A stretch of DNA of 64,000 bases, from the NCBI RefSeq assembly GCF_902859935.1, contig NZ_CADIKI010000001.1:124001-188000 (forward strand), written 5' to 3'. Below the pieces are notes generated by a model. It saw nothing but the letters and a program-made list of their open reading frames with translations, was not told the origin of the DNA and did not search any database. The stretch is from Paraburkholderia fynbosensis (GTDB taxonomy: Bacteria > Pseudomonadota > Gammaproteobacteria > Burkholderiales > Burkholderiaceae). The translations under genes and the position numbers were made by a program. This document shows, piece by piece, positions 46,795 to 58,200 of the stretch; the first letter of the stretch is position 1; each line of letters opens with the position of its first letter.

Positions 46795-48885
46795 TCAGCC
46801 GTTGAACCCGCGCCCCTCGGCCGCCAGCTTCGCGATGCGCGGTGCGAGTCGCCACGCGTCGCCATTCGGCCGCGCCGCATAACGGCGAATCGCACGCTCC
46901 ACGTTGTAGAGCCCGACCGTGTCCGCGTACAGCATCGGGCCGCCGCGATGAAGCGGGAAACCGTAGCCGGTCAGATAGACCATGTCGATATCCGACGCCT
47001 TCGACGCGATGCCTTCTTCAAGAATCTTCGCGCCTTCGTTGACGAGCGCGAACACGAGGCGCTCGACGATTTCCTCGTCGCTGATCTTGCGGCGCTCGGC
47101 ACTGGTTTCCTTCGAGAACGCGCCGATCATCTCGTCGACCACCTTCGACGGATACGCAGTACGATCGCCCGCCTTGTAGTCGTACCAGCCGGCGCCGGTC
47201 TTCTGGCCGAAGCGCCCCATCTCGCACAGACGGTCGGCGATCTTCGAGTAATGCATGTCAGGATGCTCCTGATAGCGCCGCTTGCGGATCGCCCAGCCGA
47301 TGTCGTTGCCGGCCAGATCGCTCATGCGGAACGGGCCCATCGCGAAGCCGAACTTCTCGATGGCCTTATCCACCTGCGCGGGTAGCGCGCCTTCCTCGAG
47401 CATGAAGAGCGCCTGACGGATGTACTGCTCGATCATCCGGTTGCCGATGAAGCCGTCGCACACGCCCGACACCACCGCCGTCTTTTTGATCTTCTTCGCG
47501 AGTTTCATCACGGTGGCGAGCACGTCTTTCGCGGTGTCCTTGCCGCGCACCACTTCGAGCAGCTTCATCACGTTGGCCGGGCTGAAGAAGTGCATGCCGA
47601 CCACGTCCTGCGGACGCTTCGTGAACGCAGCAATCCTGTCGACGTCGAGCGTCGACGTATTCGACGCGAGGATCGCGCCGGGCTTGGCGACTTCGTCAAG
47701 ACGCCTGAACACCTGCTCTTTCACGCCCAGTTCTTCGAACACGGCCTCGACGATCAGATCCGCGTGCTTCAGGTCGTCGTAGGACAGCGTGGGCGTGATC
47801 AACGCCATGCGCTGTTCGAGCGCTTCGGGCTTGAGCTTGCCCTTCTTCACGGAGGCTTCGTAGTTCTTGCGGATCGTCGCGAGGCCGCGCTCGAGCGCTT
47901 CCTGCTTCGTTTCCAGCAGCGTGACCGGAATGCCCGCGTTGATGAAGTTCATCGCGATGCCGCCGCCCATCGTGCCCGCGCCGATCACGCCAATCTGGCC
48001 GATGTCGCGCACCGGCGTGTCGGCCGGCACGTCGGGAATCTTGCTGGCCGCGCGCTCGCCGAAGAACGCATGCCGCAACGCGTGGCTTTCCGGCGTTTGG
48101 ACCAGCGCGACGAAGCATTCGCGCTCGAATGCAAGGCCCTTGTCGAAACCGTTCTGCACGCCCGCTTCCACCGCGTCGATGCATTTGTGCGGCGCCGGGA
48201 AGTTCTTCGCGATCGCCGCGACGCTATTGCGCGCGAACTGGATGAAACCGGCCGCGTTCGGATGCTCGATCTTGCGATCACGCACTTTCGGATGCGGGCC
48301 AGTCTTCGCGCCGACTTTGCGCGCGAAGGCGAGCGCCGCGGCGGGCAGATCTTCCTCGCTCGCGACGACTTCGTCGAACAGCCCCGAGTCGGCCAGTTTC
48401 TCCGAGAACACGGGCGCGCCGGACACGATCATGTTCAACGATGCTTCGAGGCCGATCGCGCGCGGCAGACGCTGTGTGCCGCCCGCACCCGGCAGGATGC
48501 CGAGCTTCACTTCCGGCAGCGCGATCTGCGCGCCGGGCGCGGCGATGCGGTAATGCGCACCGAGCGCCAGTTCCAGCCCGCCGCCCATCGCGACGCTGTG
48601 AATGGCCGCGACCACCGGCTTGGCGCTGCCTTCGACGATCCGGATGACCGTGGCGAGCGTCGGCTCCTGGGTGGCCTTCGGGGTGTTGAACTCGGTGATG
48701 TCGGCGCCGCCCGAGAAGGCCTTGCCCGCTCCCGTCAGCACGATGGCCCTGATGGCCGGATCGTTCTGCGCGCGCTCGATGCCGTCGGCGATGCCCGCTC
48801 GCGTCGAGAGGCCGAGGCCATTCACGGGAGGATTGTTCAGCGTGATGACGGCCACGCCGTCATGAGTTGTGTAGTCCACTGCCAT
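46795..48885 (-). CDS. Bifunctional enoyl-CoA hydratase / 3-hydroxyacyl-CoA dehydrogenase (FadB/FadJ type)
   Basis: A 696-residue beta-oxidation fusion. The N-terminal crotonase part (1-~190) has the oxyanion and acid motifs [17 protein letters not shown] and [19 protein letters not shown]. The dehydrogenase part starts near 295 with the NAD motif [10 protein letters not shown] and has [17 protein letters not shown], followed by two C-terminal helical domains. GGAGG is seven bases before ATG 48885. It precedes the thiolase gene, with the repeat array between them. Confidence 0.94.
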   Translation of the reverse strand: MAVDYTTHDGVAVITLNNPPVNGLGLSTRAGIADGIERAQNDPAIRAIVLTGAGKAFSGGADITEFNTPKATQEPTLATVIRIVEGSAKPVVAAIHSVAMGGGLELALGAHYRIAAPGAQIALPEVKLGILPGAGGTQRLPRAIGLEASLNMIVSGAPVFSEKLADSGLFDEVVASEEDLPAAALAFARKVGAKTGPHPKVRDRKIEHPNAAGFIQFARNSVAAIAKNFPAPHKCIDAVEAGVQNGFDKGLAFERECFVALVQTPESHALRHAFFGERAASKIPDVPADTPVRDIGQIGVIGAGTMGGGIAMNFINAGIPVTLLETKQEALERGLATIRKNYEASVKKGKLKPEALEQRMALITPTLSYDDLKHADLIVEAVFEELGVKEQVFRRLDEVAKPGAILASNTSTLDVDRIAAFTKRPQDVVGMHFFSPANVMKLLEVVRGKDTAKDVLATVMKLAKKIKKTAVVSGVCDGFIGNRMIEQYIRQALFMLEEGALPAQVDKAIEKFGFAMGPFRMSDLAGNDIGWAIRKRRYQEHPDMHYSKIADRLCEMGRFGQKTGAGWYDYKAGDRTAYPSKVVDEMIGAFSKETSAERRKISDEEIVERLVFALVNEGAKILEEGIASKASDIDMVYLTGYGFPLHRGGPMLYADTVGLYNVERAIRRYAARPNGDAWRLAPRIAKLAAEGRGFNG

Positions 48886-49044
48886 CTGCCTGCCTCCATG
48901 CGATCCATGCAATGAGGCGGCGCCTTGCGCGCCGCCTGTGCCGTTTTGCGAGCCGCCTCGATGTCCGGCTCATTGTCCGTCTTTCAACCGATTGTTCCCG
49001 GGTCTGCAGGCAGGATACACAGAAAAGCACGATCGTTCAATTTA

Positions 49045-50724
49045 TCATGATGCGGGGTTTCCCCTGGTAAGCGGGCAGTTCGCTTCGTCGGCGAGCGCGG
49101 ACGGCAGCACGTGGTCACGGAAAATGTCGCGCAGCTTCAGCTTTTGCAGCTTGCCGGTGGCGGTATGCGGCAATTCGTCGACGAACGCGACATCGTCGGG
49201 AATCCACCATTTGGCGACCTTGCCTTCGTAGAACGCGAGCAACTCCTCGCGCGTGAGCTCGAAACCCGGACGCTTGACTACTACCAGCAGCGGACGCTCG
49301 GTCCAGCGCGGATGCGCACACGCGATGCACGCCGCTTCCGCCACCGCCGGATGCGCAATCGCGACGTTCTCGAGGTCGATGGAACTGATCCATTCGCCGC
49401 CGGACTTGATGACGTCCTTCGAGCGGTCGGTGATATGCAGGAAGCTGTCGCGGTCGATGGTGGCGACGTCGCCGGTAGGAAACCAGCCGTGCACGAGCGG
49501 CGAGTCGTCCTTGCGGAAATAACGGTCGATCACCCACGGCCCGCGCACGTGCAGGTCGCCGAACGCGACGCCGTCCCACGGCAACTCGCGCCCGTCTTCG
49601 CCGACGATCTTCATGTCCACGCCATACATCACGTGGCCCTGCTTTTCGAGCAACGCGCGCTGCTCGGCGAGCGGCCGCTGGCTTTGCTCCCAAGTCAGTT
49701 TCGAGAGGGTGCCGAGCGGCGACATCTCGGTCATGCCCCACGCATGGATCACCTGCACGCCGTAATCGTCCTCGAACGTGCGCAGCATCGCGGGCGGACA
49801 CGCGGAGCCGCCGATCACCGTGCGTTGCAGCGACGAGAACTTCGCGCCGGTCTCGCGCATGTAGTTCAGCAAGCCGAGCCACACGGTCGGCACGCCCGCC
49901 GAATAGGTGACGCGCTCGCTCTCCATGAGTTCATAAAGCGACTTGCCGTCGAGGTCCTTGCCAGGAAACACCAGCTTCGCGCCGGTCAGCGGCGTGGCGT
50001 GCGGAATGCCCCATGCGTTCACATGGAACATCGGCACGACCGGCAGCACCGCGTCGCGCGCCGACAGGCTCATCGCATCGGGCAACGACGCGCCGAACGC
50101 ATGCAGCACCGTCGAGCGGTGCGAATACAGCGCGCCTTTCGGATCGCCGGTGGTGCCGGAGGTATAGCAAAGGTACGAGGCCTGACGCTCGTCGATAGTC
50201 GGCCATTCGAAGTCGCCGTCCTGCGCGTCCATCAGCGTTTCGTAGCTGAGCGCGGGCGTTTGCATGGCCGGCAGATGCGCCGTGTCGGCGAGCGCGATCC
50301 AGCCGCGCACTTTCGGGCATTGCGGCGCGAGCACGTCGACGAGCGGCGCGAACGTCGTGTCGAACAGCACGTAGGCGTCATCGGCGTGATTGATGATATA
50401 GGCGATCTGATCGGGGAACAGGCGCGGGTTGATCGTATGGCACACCGCGCCGAAGCCGGTCGTGCCGTAATACGCTTCCAGATGCCGGTAGCCGTTCCAC
50501 GCGAGGGTCGCGACGCGCTCACCGGGTTCGACGCCCAGCGCAATCAGCGCCTGCGCGAGCTGCTTCGCGCGCTTCTCGCAATCGCGATAGGTGTAGCGGT
50601 GCAGATCGCCTTCGATGCGTCGCGAGACGATCTCGGTGCTGCCGAAATGCCGCGCGGCATGCGCGAGCAGCGAGGACACAGTGAGCGGCACATCCATCAT
50701 CTGGCCCAGCAGCGGCGTCGTCAT
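49045..50724 (-). CDS. Acyl-CoA synthetase (AMP-dependent, medium/long chain)
   Basis: A 559-residue adenylate-forming ligase that activates fatty acids with ATP and CoA. The P-loop motif is [18 protein letters not shown], followed by [16 protein letters not shown], and the C-terminal lysine loop HTATGKLQK. Start ATG 50724 has GGAG upstream; open frame continues further but overlaps the divergent control region. First gene of the beta-oxidation set. Confidence 0.93.
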   Translation of the reverse strand: MTTPLLGQMMDVPLTVSSLLAHAARHFGSTEIVSRRIEGDLHRYTYRDCEKRAKQLAQALIALGVEPGERVATLAWNGYRHLEAYYGTTGFGAVCHTINPRLFPDQIAYIINHADDAYVLFDTTFAPLVDVLAPQCPKVRGWIALADTAHLPAMQTPALSYETLMDAQDGDFEWPTIDERQASYLCYTSGTTGDPKGALYSHRSTVLHAFGASLPDAMSLSARDAVLPVVPMFHVNAWGIPHATPLTGAKLVFPGKDLDGKSLYELMESERVTYSAGVPTVWLGLLNYMRETGAKFSSLQRTVIGGSACPPAMLRTFEDDYGVQVIHAWGMTEMSPLGTLSKLTWEQSQRPLAEQRALLEKQGHVMYGVDMKIVGEDGRELPWDGVAFGDLHVRGPWVIDRYFRKDDSPLVHGWFPTGDVATIDRDSFLHITDRSKDVIKSGGEWISSIDLENVAIAHPAVAEAACIACAHPRWTERPLLVVVKRPGFELTREELLAFYEGKVAKWWIPDDVAFVDELPHTATGKLQKLKLRDIFRDHVLPSALADEANCPLTRGNPAS

Positions 50725-50926
50725 AAAGCGTGGTCTCCTCGGCTTGTCTGTTTCCATCGAATGGGGGTCCGGGAGCCGTTGGGGCGCAATGGCGCGCTTC
50801 TCCATGCGCCGCCGGCGAAATCCGCACGACCGGGGAAAGATGAGATGGGTGCAGCTTCGTTCAACGGCCGGCCAGCAGCTCCGCGGGCGCGGACTTACAA
50901 TATCGGTTAATCCAGAGGCGCTCAAT

Positions 50927-52483
50927 ATGTCGTTTTCCCCAAGCATTGCAGGGTTATCCGAAGCTTTAACGGCTTTTTCCAACGTTCTTCTCAGCTCCCC
51001 CGAAAGCGCGTTCGCGCGGCTCGGCAGCACGTTCCTGACGCGCCTGCCCGCCGCGCCGCTCAACGCGCCGTACATGGTCGGCTTCTCCGCCGAGACCGCC
51101 GCGCTGCTCGGTCTCACGCCGGACCTTCGGAACGATGCGGGCTTCGTCGAGCTGTTCTCCGGCAACGTCACGCGCGAGTGGCCGGCCGATGCGCTGCCTT
51201 ATGCATCGGTCTATTCGGGCCATCAGTTCGGCGTGTGGGCGGGCCAGCTCGGCGACGGCCGCGCGCTGGGTCTCGGCGAGGTCGAACACGACGGCCAGCG
51301 CTTCGAATTGCAATTGAAGGGCGCGGGACGCACGCCCTATTCACGCATGGGCGACGGCCGTGCGGTGTTGCGTTCGTCGATCCGCGAGTATCTGTGTTCG
51401 GAAGCGATGCATCACCTTGGCATTCCGACCACGCGCGCGCTGTGCGTGATCGGCTCCGATCAGCCGGTGCGGCGCGAGACCGTCGAAACCGCCGCGGTGG
51501 TCACGCGCGTCGCGCCGAGCTTTGTGCGCTTCGGCCACTTCGAGCATTTCTATTCGAACGATCGAACCGACGCGCTGCGCGCGCTCGCCGACCACGTGAT
51601 CGAGCGTTTCTATCCGCATTGCCGCGACGCCGACGATCCCTATCTCGCGCTGCTCAACGAAGCGGTGCTCTCCACCGCCGACCTGATGGTCGAGTGGCAG
51701 GCGGTCGGCTTCTGCCACGGCGTGATGAACACCGACAACATGTCGATCCTCGGCCTGACGATCGACTACGGCCCATTCGGCTTCATGGACGGCTTCGACG
51801 CCGGCTACATCTGCAATCATTCCGACACGCAAGGCCGTTACGCGTACAGAATGCAGCCGCAGATCGCCTACTGGAATTTGTTCTGCCTTGCACAAGGATT
51901 GCTGCCCCTGCTCGGCGAACAGCACGCCGAAAGCGTGCGCGGCGACAAGGCGATCGAAGACGCGCAGCGCGTGCTCGGCGGTTTCAAGGACCGCTTCGCA
52001 CCGGCGCTTGAGCGGCGCATGCGCGCGAAGCTCGGCCTCGACATCGAGCGCGACGGCGACGACACGCTGGTCAATCGTCTGTTCGAAGTCATGCACGCGA
52101 ACCGCGCCGATTTCACGCTGACCTTCCGGCATCTCGCGCGCGTGTCGAAGCACGACGCGAGCGGCGACGCGCCGGTGCGCGACCTGTTTCTCGATCGCGC
52201 CGCGTTCGACGCATGGGCGAACGACTATCGCGCGCGGCTGTCCCATGAAACACGCGACGACGCGGCGCGCGCCATTGCAATGAACCGTGTGAACCCCAAA
52301 TTCGTACTTCGCAATCACCTGGCGGAAACGGCGATCCGCCACGCGAAAGAGAAGGACTTTTCCGAAGTGGAGCGTCTGGCGGCGGTGCTGCGCCGCCCGT
52401 TCGACGAACAGCCCGAGCACGAAGCGTATGCGGCCTTGCCGCCGGACTGGGCTAGCTCGCTGGAAGTGAGCTGCTCCTCGTGA
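50927..52483 (+). CDS. selO: Protein adenylyltransferase SelO (YdiU)
   Basis: A 518-residue pseudokinase-fold enzyme that AMPylates proteins, often on redox enzymes. Family blocks: [44 protein letters not shown] and [21 protein letters not shown]. The C-terminus ends SCSS, keeping the conserved cysteine near the end. AGAGG lies 8 bases before ATG 50927. It is followed by msrB, a methionine sulfoxide reductase gene, a pairing consistent with oxidative-stress functions. Confidence 0.94.
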   Translation: MSFSPSIAGLSEALTAFSNVLLSSPESAFARLGSTFLTRLPAAPLNAPYMVGFSAETAALLGLTPDLRNDAGFVELFSGNVTREWPADALPYASVYSGHQFGVWAGQLGDGRALGLGEVEHDGQRFELQLKGAGRTPYSRMGDGRAVLRSSIREYLCSEAMHHLGIPTTRALCVIGSDQPVRRETVETAAVVTRVAPSFVRFGHFEHFYSNDRTDALRALADHVIERFYPHCRDADDPYLALLNEAVLSTADLMVEWQAVGFCHGVMNTDNMSILGLTIDYGPFGFMDGFDAGYICNHSDTQGRYAYRMQPQIAYWNLFCLAQGLLPLLGEQHAESVRGDKAIEDAQRVLGGFKDRFAPALERRMRAKLGLDIERDGDDTLVNRLFEVMHANRADFTLTFRHLARVSKHDASGDAPVRDLFLDRAAFDAWANDYRARLSHETRDDAARAIAMNRVNPKFVLRNHLAETAIRHAKEKDFSEVERLAAVLRRPFDEQPEHEAYAALPPDWASSLEVSCSS

Positions 52484-52556
52484 CGCGCCAAACCGGACCG
52501 AACCAGTTCGCCTTCAACGTGCATCGCCAAAACAAGCCCGAGACAGGAATCCGACC

Positions 52557-52979
52557 ATGAACCAGCCCGACGACCTCAACACCGACGTCCCCGCCGTGCA
52601 GAAAGACGACGCCGAGTGGCGCCAGCAGCTTTCCGATATCGAATACCAGGTGACGCGCCACGCGGCCACCGAACGTCCCTTCACTGGCCGCTACCACGAT
52701 CACTGGGACCGCGGCATCTACGATTGCGTGTGCTGCGGCACGCCGCTGTTCGAATCGGACACCAAGTTCGACGCCGGCTGCGGCTGGCCGAGCTACTTCA
52801 AGCCGATCAACGGCGAGGTGATCGCCGAGAAGACCGACCGCTCGCACGGCATGCTGCGCATCGAGGTGCAATGCAAGAACTGCGGCGCGCATCTGGGCCA
52901 CGTGTTCGAAGACGGCCCCGCACCGACGGGCTTGCGCTATTGCATCAATTCGGCTGCGTTACAATTCGAGCCCAAGTAA
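52557..52979 (+). CDS. msrB: Peptide-methionine (R)-S-oxide reductase
   Basis: A 140-residue repair enzyme for methionine-R-sulfoxide in proteins. Zinc is held by Cys57 and Cys60 (CVCC) and by Cys106 and Cys109 (CKNC); the catalytic Cys129 is in [18 protein letters not shown] and [10 protein letters not shown] are family-specific. AGGA lies eight bases before ATG 52557. The gene follows selO after 73 bp. Confidence 0.95.
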   Translation: MNQPDDLNTDVPAVQKDDAEWRQQLSDIEYQVTRHAATERPFTGRYHDHWDRGIYDCVCCGTPLFESDTKFDAGCGWPSYFKPINGEVIAEKTDRSHGMLRIEVQCKNCGAHLGHVFEDGPAPTGLRYCINSAALQFEPK

Positions 52980-53103
52980 GCGCAGCGGCGCGAAGTCTGG
53001 CGCGTTGCCGGCCGGCGTGGCCGGCGGGATTCGAGCCGGCTGCGAGAGGACGCGGAGCGGCTCCGGCCCGGCGGAGCGGCACCTTGGCGCTGCGGGTCTG
53101 CTG

Positions 53104-53158
53104 CTAACGGCCTCGCCAGAAGCCGTCCGTTAGCCCGCTTGCCATGACACTCATGGCA
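53104..53158. repeat. Two hairpins in the leader of yciB
   Basis: CTAACGG (53104-53110) pairs with CCGTTAG (53127-53133), and TGCCATGA (53140-53147) pairs with TCATGGCA (53151-53158). Both lie in the 272-bp gap between msrB and yciB. No T-run follows either. Confidence 0.65.
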
Positions 53159-53251
53159 GGTTGGCGCGGCGGCTTTCCGGCCGCTTACACACCATCGGGC
53201 GCTTCGCCGCGCCCTCACCTTCGACTCACTCTCCGTGTTCCCGACCAGATA

Positions 53252-53782
53252 ATGAAATTCCTGTTCGATCTGTTCCCGATCATCCTGTTCTTCGTCGCCT
53301 TCAAGATCTGGGGCATTTTCACGGCGACGGCAGTGGCGATCGTCGCCACGCTGGTGCAGATCGCGTGGGTGGCCTTCCGCCACCGCAAGGTCGATCCGAT
53401 GCTGTGGGTGAGCCTCGGCGTCGTCACCGTATTCGGCGGCGCCACGCTCGTGCTGCACAACGACACTTTCATCAAGTGGAAGCCGACCGTGCTGTACTGG
53501 GCGTTTTCCGTCGCGCTGATCGTCTCGCAACTGGGCTTCAACAAAAACCTGATCGAAGCGATGATGGGCAAGCAGATCACGCTGCCGCACGCGATCTGGG
53601 GCAAGCTGAACATCATCTGGGCGGTGTTCTTCGTGCTGCTCGGACTCGTCAACCTGTTCGTCGCGTATCACTACACGACCGACCAATGGGTCAATTTCAA
53701 GCTGTTCGGCGCAACCGGCTGCCTGCTGGTGTTCATCGTCGGGCAGAGTTTGTGGTTGTCGAAGTACATGAAGGAAGAATGA
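53252..53782 (+). CDS. yciB: Inner-membrane septation protein A (YciB/IspZ)
   Basis: A 176-residue polytopic membrane protein with five hydrophobic segments. N-terminal [18 protein letters not shown] and the later motifs KWKPTVLYW and [12 protein letters not shown] are family-typical. It influences envelope synthesis and septation in known bacteria. ATG 53252 is set by the conserved N-terminus; the ribosome site is weak. It starts the yciB-bolA-ppiC run, with the bolA ATG one base after its stop. Confidence 0.93.
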   Translation: MKFLFDLFPIILFFVAFKIWGIFTATAVAIVATLVQIAWVAFRHRKVDPMLWVSLGVVTVFGGATLVLHNDTFIKWKPTVLYWAFSVALIVSQLGFNKNLIEAMMGKQITLPHAIWGKLNIIWAVFFVLLGLVNLFVAYHYTTDQWVNFKLFGATGCLLVFIVGQSLWLSKYMKEE

Positions 53783-53783
53783 C

Positions 53784-54098
53784 ATGACGAACGATGTGTT
53801 CATGCACGCCACCACCGCCGAGCGCGCCGCGCTGATCGAAGCGCGCCTTACGGCCGCGCTCGCGCCAGTCGAATCGATCCGCATCACCGACGACAGCGCG
53901 CAGCACGCGGGCCACGCCGGCGCCTCGGCCGGCGGTCATTTCAGTGTCACGATCGTGGCTGCCGCATTTGCCGGCAAGGCCCGCGTGGCGCGGCATCGCA
54001 TGGTGTATGATGCGCTGGCCGATGCCATGCAGCGCGGCATTCATGCCCTTGCCATCACGGCGTATACGCCCGAAGAATTTGCTTTGTTGCCCCGCTAG
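53784..54098 (+). CDS. bolA: BolA-family protein
   Basis: A 104-residue BolA/IbaG-like protein. The core pattern is SIRITDDSAQHAGHAG, then GGHFSVTIVAAAFAGKARVARHRMVYDAL and IHALAITAYTPEE, including the conserved His of the HxxxY-type surface. Family members bind monothiol glutaredoxins and iron-sulfur clusters. AAGGA precedes ATG 53784, which is one base after the yciB stop. Confidence 0.92.
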   Translation: MTNDVFMHATTAERAALIEARLTAALAPVESIRITDDSAQHAGHAGASAGGHFSVTIVAAAFAGKARVARHRMVYDALADAMQRGIHALAITAYTPEEFALLPR

Positions 54099-54107
54099 GA
54101 ACTTCCG

Positions 54108-54887
54108 ATGACCTTGAAGAAAACCCGCCTTTGGGTATTGCTGGCTGCATTTGCAGCCGCACCTGCATTTGCACAGAACATCGCCGTCGTCAACGGCACG
54201 CCGATTCCGAAAGCGCGCGCCGATGCGCTGATCGATCAACTGGTTCATCAAGGCCAGCAAAACACGCCGCAACTGCAAATGGCCGTGCGTGAAGAACTGG
54301 TGAACCGCGAAATCCTGATGCAGGAAGCGCTGCGCCGCGGCCTGCCGAATCGTCCGGACGTCAAGGCGCAAATCGCCGTCGCGCAACAGACCGTCGTGCT
54401 GCGCGCGCTGATCGAAGACTTCGTGAAGAACAACCAGCCGACCGACGCCGAAGTCACCGCGCGCTACAACGCGCTGATCAAGGATGCGGGCGGCAAGGAA
54501 TACCACCTGCACCACATCCTCGTCGACAACGAGCAGCAGGCGAAGGACCTGATCGCGAAGATCAAGGGCGGCGCGAGCTTCGAAGAACTCGCGAAGCAAT
54601 ACTCGAAGGACCCGGGATCGGGCAAGAACGGCGGCGACCTCGACTGGTCGGACCCGAAGGCTTACGTGCCTGAATTCGCGGCAGCGGCCACGCATCTGCA
54701 GAAAGGTCAGATGACCGACACGCCTGTGCGCACGCAATTCGGCTGGCACATCATCCGCGTCGACGATGTGCGTGCTACCACGCCGCCGCCGCTGGAGCAG
54801 GTACGTGCCCAGATCGTCCAGCAGATCCAGCAGGAAAAGCTGCAAGCGTTCGAAGAAGGTCTGCGCAAGAACGCGAAGATTCAGTAA
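54108..54887 (+). CDS. Periplasmic parvulin-type peptidyl-prolyl isomerase
   Basis: 259 residues: a signal peptide (APAFA before QN), an N-terminal SurA-like helical part (about 25-125) and one parvulin domain (about 130-225) with YHLHHILVDNEQQAK, FEELAKQYSKDPGSGKNGGDLDW and FGWHIIRVDD. It assists folding of exported proteins. AGGA is upstream of ATG 54108, nine bases after bolA. A clean terminator follows. Confidence 0.93.
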   Translation: MTLKKTRLWVLLAAFAAAPAFAQNIAVVNGTPIPKARADALIDQLVHQGQQNTPQLQMAVREELVNREILMQEALRRGLPNRPDVKAQIAVAQQTVVLRALIEDFVKNNQPTDAEVTARYNALIKDAGGKEYHLHHILVDNEQQAKDLIAKIKGGASFEELAKQYSKDPGSGKNGGDLDWSDPKAYVPEFAAAATHLQKGQMTDTPVRTQFGWHIIRVDDVRATTPPPLEQVRAQIVQQIQQEKLQAFEEGLRKNAKIQ

Positions 54888-54951
54888 GCGAGTTGTCGAG
54901 TCGCCGCTTCTTCGTTTGACGTTGGAATGCAGAAAAGCCGCCCGAGGGCGT

Positions 54952-54987
54952 AATGCCGTTCAGTTAAGCGACTGAACGGCATTTTTT
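54952..54987 (+). terminator. Intrinsic terminator after the parvulin gene
   Basis: Arms 54952-54964 and 54971-54983 are exact 13-bp complements with a 6-base loop, and the right arm runs into six T (54982-54987). It closes the yciB-bolA-parvulin transcript. Confidence 0.93.
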
Positions 54988-55042
54988 GTTTGTGGTGCAA
55001 AGTGGTTGTAAACGTGACGCAGGGGTGTTAACTTTCATCGCC

Positions 55043-55174
55043 ATGCTGGTCGATGATCTACGCCCATTGGTCGAATCACAGCGGCCGTTCGAATGGGACC
55101 GGCTGGGGCAGCATCTTCCGTACGAGTGGATCGAATGTGCGGTACAGGCCAGTGCTAGTGCGAGCATTCGTCGG
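55043..55174 (+). pseudogene. Truncated IS4-family transposase N-terminus
   Basis: 44 codons from ATG 55043 encode a recognisable piece of the IS4-type N-terminal domain: W-x-RLGQHLPYEWIE followed by ASASIRR. After residue 44 the similarity stops abruptly, and what follows is unrelated sequence leading to the purL 3' end. It is a decayed insertion-sequence scar in the purL-parvulin gap; no terminal inverted repeats were found. Confidence 0.6.
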
Positions 55175-55249
55175 CCGAGGGCCGCTTTTTGTTTGCTGCG
55201 AAGGTATCGCTCAACAAGGCCGCCGCCCGAAGCGGCAGCCCTGCCCGAA

Positions 55250-58200
55250 TCATCCCAGCCAGCGACGCGCGTTCTGGAACACGCGCAGCCACGGGCTCGC
55301 GTCCGTGCCATTTTCGCCCCAGCCTTCCGGATGCCAGCTCATCTGCACGGCACGATGCACGCGCTCGGTGTGCGGCATCAACACGGTGAAGCGGCCGTCT
55401 GCCGTCGTGACCGACGTGATGCCGTCCGGCGAACCGTTCGGATTGAACGGATACTGCTCGGTCGCCTGACCACGGTGATCGACGTAGCGCATCGCCACCG
55501 CTACCTTCGACGCATCGCCCTGCTGCGAGAAGTCCGCAAAACCTTCGCCGTGCGCGACCGCGACCGGAATGCGCGAGCCTTCCATGCCCGCGAAGAAGAT
55601 CGACGGCGAAGCCTGGATTTCGACCAGCGAGAAGCGCGCTTCGAATTTCTCCGACTTGTTGCGCGTGAACTTCGGCCACGCGTGCGCACCGGGGATCATC
55701 GACGCGAGGCTGCTCATCATCTGGCAGCCGTTGCAGATGCCGAGCGCGAACGTGTCTTCGCGGCCGAAGAACGCGGCGAACATGTCGGCCAGTTGCGCGT
55801 TGAAGCGGATCGCTTTCGCCCAGCCTTCACCGGCGCCGAGCGTATCGCCGTACGAGAAGCCACCGCACGCCACCGCGCCGGCGAAGTCCGCCAGGTTCGC
55901 GCGGCCCGCGAGCAGATCGCTCATGTGTACGTCGTGCGCGTCGAAACCGGCGCGGTCGAATGCATAGGCCGTTTCGAGGTGCGAGTTGACGCCCTGCTCG
56001 CGCAGGATCGCGACACGCGGACGCGCGCTCTTGCCCACGAAAGGCGCGGCCACGTCTTCAGCCGGATCGAAGCTCAGCACCGGCGTGATGCCCGGATCGG
56101 CGGCGTCGAGCAGCGCATCGTATTCGGCATCGGCGCAAGCCGGGTTGTCGCGCAGACGCGCGATGCGCCAGCTCACTTCGCTCCACGTGCGATGCAGTTC
56201 GGTGCGCGGTGCGTCGTAGATCTTCTTCGCGTCGCGATAGATTTCGATCGCGTCGCGCTCGTTGAGCTTGCCGATCACATGCGAGCACGCCGACAGGCCG
56301 TGCTCGCGCAACGCGCCGAGCACGGCGTCGCGGTCCGCCGCACGCACCTGGATCACGCCGCCGAGTTCTTCATTGAAGAGCGCGCGAATCGTGCGATCTT
56401 CACGACGGCCGCTGGTCTGCTTCGCCCAGTCCTTCGCGTCGCCGTAATCGGATTCGTGGTGCGGATCGAGCACGAGCATGTCGACGTTCAGCGACACGCC
56501 GACGTGACCCGCAAACGCCATTTCGCAGACCGTCGCCCACAGGCCGCCGTCCGAACGGTCATGGTAAGCGAGCAGTTTGCCGTCGCTGTTCAGCGCCTGG
56601 ATCACGTTGAAGAAGCGCTTCAGGTCTTCCGGATCGTCGACGTCCGGCACCGTGTCGCCCACCTGCTGCGTCACTTGCGCGAGGATACTGCCGCCGAGGC
56701 GATGCTTGCCGCGGCCGAGGTCGATCGCGATCAGCACCGAGTCGCCTGCGTCGCTGATGCGGCGCAGTTGCGGCGTGAGGTGCTTGCGCACGTCAGCGAC
56801 CGGTGCGAACGCCGAGATGATCAGCGAGACCGGCGCGACCACTTCCTTCGCGACGCCGCGCTCTTCCCACTTCGTGCGCATCGACAGCGAATCCTTGCCG
56901 ACCGGAATGCTGATGCCGAGCGCCGGGCACAGTTCCATGCCGATCGCCTTGACCGTGTCGTAGAGTGCCGCGTCTTCGCCCGGCGCGCCGCACGCGGCCA
57001 TCCAGTTCGCCGACAGCTTCAGCTTGTCGAGCGACGCGATCGGCGCCGCCACGATGTTGGTGATCGCCTCGCCGACCGCCATGCGGCCCGACGCCGGCGC
57101 GTTGATAACGGCGAGCGGCGTGCGCTCGGCCATCGTCATCGCTTCGCCGCTAAAGCCCGCGTAGTCCATCGTCGTGATCGCGACGTCGGCCACCGGCACC
57201 TGCCACGGGCCGACCATCTGGTCGCGCGCGGTGGTGCCGCCCACCGAGCGGTCGCCGATCGTGATCAGGAACGACTTGCTCGCGACCGTCGGATGACGCA
57301 GCACGCTGGTCGCCACATCGGGCAACGCGATGCCCGTGACATCGACCGGTTCGAGCGTCTGCTCGACGCGCTTGACGTCGCGATGCATGCGCGGCGCCTT
57401 GCCGAGCAGCACTTCCATCGGCATGTCGACCGGCTGATGCGCGGCGGCGTCGTTTTCGGAGTCGATCAGCTTCAACTGGCGTTCGGCGGTGGCTGTGCCG
57501 ATCACCGCGAACGGGCAGCGCTCACGCTGGCACATTGCTTCGAAGGCCGGCAGATCGGCCGGCGCGATTGCCAGCACGTAACGCTCCTGGGCTTCGTTCG
57601 ACCAGATTTCGCGCGGCGACAAACCGCTTTCTTCCAGCTGGATCTTGCGCAGTTCGAACAGCGCGCCCTTGCCCGCGCCGTCCACCACTTCCGGAAACGC
57701 GTTCGACAAGCCGCCTGCGCCGACGTCGTGAATGCTCAGGATCGGGTTCTTGTCGCCGAGCTGCCAGCACGCGTTGATCACTTCCTGCGCACGGCGTTCG
57801 ATTTCCGGGTTGCCGCGCTGCACGGAATCGAAGTCGAGCTCGGCGGTGTTGGTGCCGGTCGCCATCGAGCTCGCAGCGCCGCCGCCCATGCCGATGCGCA
57901 TGCCCGGGCCGCCGATCTGGATCAGCAGCGACCCTTCCGGCAGATCGTGCTTGTGCGTGTGCTGGTCCGAGATATTGCCGATGCCGCCGGCGATCATGAT
58001 GGGCTTGTGATAGCCGCGCACCAGGCCCGCGACGTTCTGTTCATACGCGCGGAAATAACCGCCGAGGTTCGGCCGGCCGAATTCGTTGTTGAACGCGGCG
58101 CCGCCGAGCGGGCCGTCGATCATGATCTGCAGCGGCGACGCGATGCGGTCGGGGCGGCCATACGCTTCGTGCTGGTCGTCCGGATTGCGGTGCGCGAGCG

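Noticed and set aside
53007..53025. GC hairpin after msrB as a terminator
   Set aside because: Seven-bp stem but no T-run; GC-rich chance pairing is common here.
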